In this document: piece by piece, positions 63,346 to 64,000 of the stretch
How positions within the stretch are numbered: position 1 is the stretch's first letter
Layout of the letters: the number at the start of each line of letters is the position of its first letter
From: Plecoglossus altivelis
Lineage: Eukaryota > Chordata > Actinopteri > Osmeriformes > Plecoglossidae
Length of the DNA stretch: 64,000 nucleotides
Direction: 5' to 3'
NCBI GenBank assembly: GCA_036571765.1
Contig: BROE01000007.1
Location: 7,747,526-7,811,525, forward strand
Program-made: the position numbers and the translations under genes
Notes under the pieces: model-generated
What the model was told of the DNA's origin: nothing
What the model saw: only the letters and a program-made list of their open reading frames with translations
Database searches by the model: none

Positions 63346-63690
63346 TGGGGAGGATGGGATAAACGGCATGAAGTTGAGACACGCAAGGCGAGAGGGTTGA
63401 TAAGACGTGTGTGTGTGTGCTTCGTTAGACTACTGTGATGATGAGAGGCAGTGGTCAGATTAGGCCTCGTTTTTGATTAAACACTGGGGCGGGTCATGTC
63501 TCACTAATTGCTCATGGAGGTGTGTGTTCTTGTGTGTATGTTCGCGTTTTGTGTGTTTGTGATTGAACAGTTGGGCGGGGCATGTCAAACAAATTACTGT
63601 GTAAGGACCATAATTGCTATCTGATTGGTGATTAGGGAGAGGCATTGCACCAATCAGAACAAAGAATAGAGGACATCCTTCAGATGGATT
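63346..63690. other. Unique block with duplication and inverted CCAAT boxes
   Basis: TTGATTAAACACTGGGGCGG (63473) resembles GTGATTGAACAGTTGGGCGG (63559), and the similarity continues for about 45 bp. Then TCTGATTGGTG (63620-63630) and CACCAATCAGA (63648-63658) form a perfect inverted repeat around a 17-nt loop. Confidence 0.6.
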
Positions 63691-64000
63691 AAAAAAGGGA
63701 GAAAGCCAGGGAAGGGATGGATGGACGGATGGCTGGGCAGAGAGATGGTCGGATGAAAAGATCAAGGAGCAGAAATAAAGGACGGAAGAAATGGGGGGAG
63801 AGAGAATATTTCTACCTTGGTTCAGATGACTTACGGAGAGACTGTCGGAACAGAAGTGAAGAATGTCTATTCACACACACACACACACACACACGCACAC
63901 ACACACACACACCACTGTGACTGAGATGCTGAGGTGTGAGGGAAGCCGACCTGGGCGGGATTACGAAACAGGAAATCCAGATGAAAATAGATGAATGTGG
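63691..64000. other. Purine-rich flank and (CA)n at the window end
   Basis: Purine-rich 63691-63820 with GGATGGATGGACGGATGG at 63714-63731. CA run 63873-63912 with one CACG. The final 90 bp are unique and continue out of the window. Confidence 0.6.

Noticed and set aside
62617..63369. 250-codon open frame on the minus strand
   Set aside because: Translated GA-rich tract (SLSLPLSL). Low-complexity artefact.
1..64000. Known microRNA or snRNA genes
   Set aside because: I scanned by eye for common vertebrate mature miRNA and snRNA signatures and saw none. A covariance-model search would be needed to be certain.
1..64000. CRISPR array
   Set aside because: The tandem arrays have no unique spacers between identical repeats, and the DNA is vertebrate-like.

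Overview
This looks like non-coding DNA from a vertebrate nuclear genome, most likely a ray-finned fish. I found no gene that can be called with confidence. The evidence is the very high density of (CA)n/(GT)n, (CT)n/(GA)n and mixed short tandem repeats, the scarcity of CG outside repeats, and long stretches of moderately AT-rich unique sequence dotted with TAATTA, ATTAGC, CCAAT and GATA-type words. The many small open frames are almost all translated microsatellites (CVCVCV, HTHTHT, SLSLSL, ERERER) or chance frames. A salmonid-like fish is a guess from the repeat style only.

Layout. The window alternates between two kinds of DNA. (1) Simple-sequence tracts of 25 to 600 bp cover roughly a quarter to a third of the window. 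Among them are clear minisatellites: 1484-1826 (about 24 bp), 6601-6860 (30 bp, old), 10203-10331 (43 bp), 21829-21962 (42 bp), 28933-29101 (13 bp nested in 52 bp), 30317-30640 (21/23 bp), 35515-36010 (about 30/60 bp), 46322-46562 (45 bp), 50861-51263 (37 bp), 52190-52705 (10/15 bp) and 60092-60196 (40 bp). (2) Unique blocks of 100 to 800 bp look like conserved non-coding elements by composition and motif content. The strongest are 4590-4900, 6241-6600, 7901-8000, 12621-12785, 15180-15460, 17429-17525, 21048-21190, 37540-37690, 42326-42470, 44532-44780, 46011-46215, 50321-50860, 56720-57170, 58000-58366, 59460-59590 and 61331-61640. No copy of a common teleost transposon (Tc1/mariner, hAT, SINE) was recognised by eye.

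Interpretation. The pattern fits a large intron or gene desert around a developmental regulator gene, with scattered enhancers, but I cannot name the gene. Coding candidates are weak. The best is a possible terminal exon at 53571-53672 (33 residues and a stop after a good 3' splice site). A 38-nt microexon-like segment lies at 36601-36638.

Main observations worth checking: an old eight-copy 30-bp tandem array carrying GATA and TTAGC words (6601-6860); a 13-bp array in which nearly every unit has a TGANTCA bZIP-like site (28933-29101); a 37-bp array repeating a CGTCA half-CRE (50861-51263); a PBX-MEIS decamer beside TAATTA (21119-21137); several RFX X-box motifs (two exact, at 48283 and 51437); a cluster of TACCCAG-core elements including three copies of one 12-mer (24.5-35.1 kb); and an 11-bp perfect inverted repeat with opposed CCAAT boxes beside a diverged local duplication (63473-63658). 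Boundaries of imperfect repeats are approximate to a few bases.
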